A DNA stretch of 42,387 nucleotides from Marinilabiliaceae bacterium (GTDB taxonomy: Bacteria; Bacteroidota; Bacteroidia; Bacteroidales; Marinilabiliaceae): the NCBI GenBank assembly GCA_016342595.1, contig JAEINY010000025.1:1-42387 (forward strand), read 5' to 3'. Positions 39,407 through 42,387 of the stretch are shown here, in pieces. Under the pieces are notes generated by a model. That model did not search any database, was not told the origin of the DNA, and saw nothing but the letters and a program-made list of their open reading frames with translations. The first letter of the stretch is position 1. Each line of letters starts with the position of its first letter. A program made the translations under genes and the position numbers.

Positions 39407-42181
39407 ATGCATATGAAATATCCAGTCTTAAATATAATATTACATAAAGATCATGTGTATAAACTAATAATACTGACAATCTCACTTTGCCTATACTCCA
39501 AAGAACCACATGCACAAAACACAAACAACTATATTATTGAAGGTTCGGTAATTGACTCAGAGGAAGTTCCTCTGCCCGGAGTTGCTGTTTATACAGCCAG
39601 TCATTTACATGGGACTATCACTGATGTAAATGGATATTTCACACTGAATTACCATCCCAACAGATCGGATTCTATTGAAGTATGCTTTAGAATGCTGGGA
39701 TATCAGTTATTGCAAGTTACTTATGAGCACAACACATCAGGAATTATCATTGTCCTTAAACCCGAGAACCTGGAACTGAAAGAAGCACTTGTTACCGCCA
39801 CCCGGCCTTCTGAAATTGGTTCACAATATATGATAGGTAATCAAGCGATTCAACACAGCCAGTCCACACATTTAGGTGAATTAATGCAACTCTTGCCGGG
39901 GCAACAATATCAAACACCCACATTAAATACTCCGGGGCAAATTGTATTGCGTCAGGCCATATCAACTTATAAAGGAGCTCCCAGTTACGGGCCTGCCGAG
40001 GCGATAAACTCTTTGGGTATAAAGACTATTGTTGATGGCATGCCCCTATCCAACAATGCCAATCTTCAAATCTACAACAGTGCCGATTCTCATACACTTA
40101 ATCCTTCCAATAAGTTCAGTACAGTTACAGGGCGGGGGGTAGATGTCCGCAACATCGCTACCGAAAATATTGAATCTGTTAAAATCATACCCGGTATACC
40201 TTCCGCCAAATATGGTGATTTAACCACCGGTGTGGTCCTGGTTGAGACAAAAAAAGGCTACACCCCCTGGGAAGCTACGTTAAAAATGGATCCTCGAATC
40301 ACATTAGCTGGTATCAGTAAGGGATTTTGTTCCAACAACAAGGTAAGTTCATTGAATTTCAATTGCAATATTGCCCAATCCCTGAAATCAGAAAATGAAG
40401 CTGACTTCGCTTTCAAAAGACTCAACACCAGTGCTGTCTTTAAAAATATATTCTTTAATGACAATCAATTAGAAACCACAACCAGTATTTCTTTCAGCTC
40501 TTCATTTGATGAATATTTTTCTAACAATATCAATATGAAACCTGAAGAAAGCATGAGTTCTTCAGATCGGCATTTTTCATTTTCAACTGGCGGGAAATGG
40601 TATTTCAACAAAAAAATATTCAGGGTTTTAAACTACCATATAGGTTATAGCAGGCAATGGCAAAACAGCGATCTCACAAAATACCGATCCGAATCCATGC
40701 AGGCAGTTGCTACTGCCTTTAAAGATACAATGATGGCTGTAGATATTGTGCCCTATACATACTTGTACGATATGAAAATTGAAGGTATTCCTACCAGATT
40801 GAATGCCCGATTAAATACAGATTTAGCGTTTCAATGGGATAACATTGAAAACCTGGTAACCATTGGAGGAGAATGGTCAACCGATAAAAATGATGGAAAG
40901 GGAAAGATTTTTGACATAAACAACCCGCCTCCTCTTTCATCCTCTCAGTCACTTCGGCCAAGAGCATACAACACTATCCCTTCACAAAATATATTCAGTG
41001 CCTTTCTCTGCAATCAATTTAAAACGAAAATATTAAATAAGGAATTAACCGGGAATTTCGGTTTGAGATATGACAACTTTGATCCGACCAACCAATCTCA
41101 TGTGCGAAAAAACACTTTTTGGGCTCCACGACTTAATATGGGTTTTTCCCCCATCAAAAACTTTACTATAAAAGCTGGTTGGGGTAAAACTGCCAAGTCA
41201 ATTCCAATGCTTTATCTCCATCCTGAAAAAGCCTATTTCGACTTCCTTAACCTGAATTACTATAAAAGCCTGAGCGGTGGTGAAAAAGAATACTTTTTCC
41301 TTAACACAACCCGCGTATATGACACCAATAATGAAAACCTGAAAATATCTACATCCGATAAGTACGAACTTGGTCTCAATTACAAGAACAGATTTCTTAC
41401 CATCGATTGCACTTACTTTAATGAACGGGTTGATAATGCTTACTCCTTTTCACGATTACCTGTATTACTTAAAAGGGACAAATACGAATTAACTGAATAT
41501 AAAGACAAATTCAATTCAGACTATAAATATATCGCCACAGATACTTTGTCTAGGAGTTACACCAAACCAGATAACACACATAAACTTATAAACAAAGGTC
41601 TAGAACTTCAGTTAGCTATAAAAAAATTAGCACCCATCAGAACTTCCTTTATGCTACTTGGTTCTTTCATCGAATCAACTTTTGAACAAACCAAACCAAT
41701 AATCAACACCGGGTCCTGGAATGCAAAAGTTTTTCCTGTCTATAAAGCTGGCGGGGGCTCCTACAAGAAATCTGTCTTAACCAATTTGACAGCTATTCAT
41801 CACATTCCAGCACTCAGATATGTGGTTACCTTGAGCATGCAAACCATCTGGAACGAAAAGAACTATTCCTATTATCCGTCGGATGCCGAATACCCGATTT
41901 ATCTAATCAAGAACGGGATAGATGAGTATAAATTAACGGAAAAGGAAAAACAGGATTATAAACGCGATTTAAGCACAGGAAAAATTGAAGAATCCCTTTC
42001 TCCCCTCTTTTTATTCAACCTGAAAATATCAAAAGAAATTGGCGACCACTGCAATATAATGGTGAGTCTGAACAACCTATTCTTTCATAATCCGATTGAA
42101 AAATCAGAACGCTACGAGAATTCATTCTACCAGCGAAATCCGCCGGTTTACTATGGTTTTAAAATACAATACAAAATTTAA
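39407..42181 (+). CDS. TonB-dependent outer membrane receptor
   Basis: About 924 residues, or 922 if the ATG at 39413 is used. After a signal segment (LIILTISLCLYSKEPHAQ), a carboxypeptidase-like regulatory domain (IEGSVIDSEEVPLPGVAVYT) precedes the plug domain (ELMQLLPGQQYQTPTLNTPG, IKTIVDGMPLSNNANL, PGIPSAKYGDLTTGVVLVET). A large beta barrel runs to the C-terminus, ending YYGFKIQYKI. It imports a substrate across the outer membrane using TonB energy. The frame is open from 39368, but that lies in the promoter. It is followed 32 bp later by a DUF4876-type lipoprotein gene and is divergent from an ABC/DUF4857/PepSY operon. The substrate is unknown; a metal complex is a reasonable guess. Confidence 0.9.
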   Translation: MHMKYPVLNIILHKDHVYKLIILTISLCLYSKEPHAQNTNNYIIEGSVIDSEEVPLPGVAVYTASHLHGTITDVNGYFTLNYHPNRSDSIEVCFRMLGYQLLQVTYEHNTSGIIIVLKPENLELKEALVTATRPSEIGSQYMIGNQAIQHSQSTHLGELMQLLPGQQYQTPTLNTPGQIVLRQAISTYKGAPSYGPAEAINSLGIKTIVDGMPLSNNANLQIYNSADSHTLNPSNKFSTVTGRGVDVRNIATENIESVKIIPGIPSAKYGDLTTGVVLVETKKGYTPWEATLKMDPRITLAGISKGFCSNNKVSSLNFNCNIAQSLKSENEADFAFKRLNTSAVFKNIFFNDNQLETTTSISFSSSFDEYFSNNINMKPEESMSSSDRHFSFSTGGKWYFNKKIFRVLNYHIGYSRQWQNSDLTKYRSESMQAVATAFKDTMMAVDIVPYTYLYDMKIEGIPTRLNARLNTDLAFQWDNIENLVTIGGEWSTDKNDGKGKIFDINNPPPLSSSQSLRPRAYNTIPSQNIFSAFLCNQFKTKILNKELTGNFGLRYDNFDPTNQSHVRKNTFWAPRLNMGFSPIKNFTIKAGWGKTAKSIPMLYLHPEKAYFDFLNLNYYKSLSGGEKEYFFLNTTRVYDTNNENLKISTSDKYELGLNYKNRFLTIDCTYFNERVDNAYSFSRLPVLLKRDKYELTEYKDKFNSDYKYIATDTLSRSYTKPDNTHKLINKGLELQLAIKKLAPIRTSFMLLGSFIESTFEQTKPIINTGSWNAKVFPVYKAGGGSYKKSVLTNLTAIHHIPALRYVVTLSMQTIWNEKNYSYYPSDAEYPIYLIKNGIDEYKLTEKEKQDYKRDLSTGKIEESLSPLFLFNLKISKEIGDHCNIMVSLNNLFFHNPIEKSERYENSFYQRNPPVYYGFKIQYKI

Positions 42182-42213
42182 TCACGCAGTTTATTCATTT
42201 TAAATAGTTAATC

Positions 42214-42387
42214 ATGAAAAAGTTAGTTTTTTTCTTTTTGGCCGCACTCACAATTGTAGCCTGTAAAAAAGATGATAAAGTGGGACCCGGACAACTGGAA
42301 GTCTCTCTTCAATTACCAGAAGAATATAAGGACTATGATATTACAACAATTGAGGTTGTAATGGAAAATGTAGTTTCTACTGAAACT
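42214..42387 (+). CDS. DUF4876-type lipoprotein (partial, 3' end outside window)
   Basis: The first 58 residues are visible: signal MKKLVFFFLAALTIVAC with lipobox Cys17, then KKDDKVGPGQLEVSLQLPEE, then a beta-rich start ITTIEVVMENVVSTET. The pattern and the place directly after a TonB receptor match DUF4876 lipoproteins, surface or periplasmic partners of such receptors. The family call rests on a short segment plus context. It is 32 bp after the receptor gene, in one operon. Confidence 0.65.
   Translation, partial: MKKLVFFFLAALTIVACKKDDKVGPGQLEVSLQLPEEYKDYDITTIEVVMENVVSTET

Overview
The window looks like chromosomal DNA of a member of the Bacteroidota, probably Bacteroidales/Marinilabiliales-like. 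The signs are the gliding/T9SS genes gldD and gldE, a PcrB-type prenylglyceryl phosphate synthase, a SusC-like TonB receptor, many short-signal lipoproteins, a second EF-G, almost no Shine-Dalgarno sequences, and repeated matches to the Bacteroidota -7 promoter element TAnnTTTG. There are no tRNA or rRNA genes, no transposases and no CRISPR arrays. No species assignment is attempted.

Left part (1-7.5 kb): RNase G, a 29-residue bS22/AURKAIP1-like ribosomal protein and HU run leftward. Divergent from them, mutY, ssb, gldE, gldD, a phosphopantetheinyl transferase and pcrB run rightward. From 7.5 to 14 kb there is a PafA-like protein that has lost nearly all metal ligands, a DUF190 protein separated from it by a 41-bp-period palindromic array, an EF-G2 paralogue that lacks the catalytic histidine, and a lipoprotein of unknown function.

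Nitrogen and amino-acid block (14-25.6 kb): gltB-gltD (glutamate synthase) runs leftward. It is divergent from a structured leader, a Gcw_chp-type outer membrane protein, a P-II protein and an AmtB ammonium channel. Together these form an ammonium uptake, sensing and assimilation unit. An aspartate kinase follows; upstream of it I read a SAM-I (S-box) riboswitch with a good promoter, so the aspartate family pathway is likely feedback-controlled by SAM.

Envelope-stress block (27.6-34.8 kb, all leftward): a probable operon encodes a YjfI/DUF2170-like protein, PspA/IM30, DUF4178, a membrane-anchored Ser/Gly/Arg-rich protein, DUF350, a 7-TM spermidine-synthase-like enzyme, SAM decarboxylase and a two-TM RCK potassium channel. 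It is interrupted by a four-helix-bundle (S23/IVS) cassette bracketed by a duplicate of the 3' end of the neighbouring gene. This is the best candidate in the window for a poorly described system: membrane maintenance by PspA joined to polyamine synthesis and potassium flux.

Right part (34.9-42.4 kb): an ABC ATPase, permease, DUF4857, OB-fold lipoprotein and PepSY protein run leftward. They are divergent from a TonB-dependent receptor and a DUF4876-type lipoprotein (cut by the window end). The layout suggests an envelope uptake system, possibly for a metal or metal chelate. A 9-unit heptanucleotide repeat lies between the ATPase and permease genes. Several palindromic intergenic repeats built on CTTTGTG/CTCTGTG words are scattered from 26 to 31 kb.
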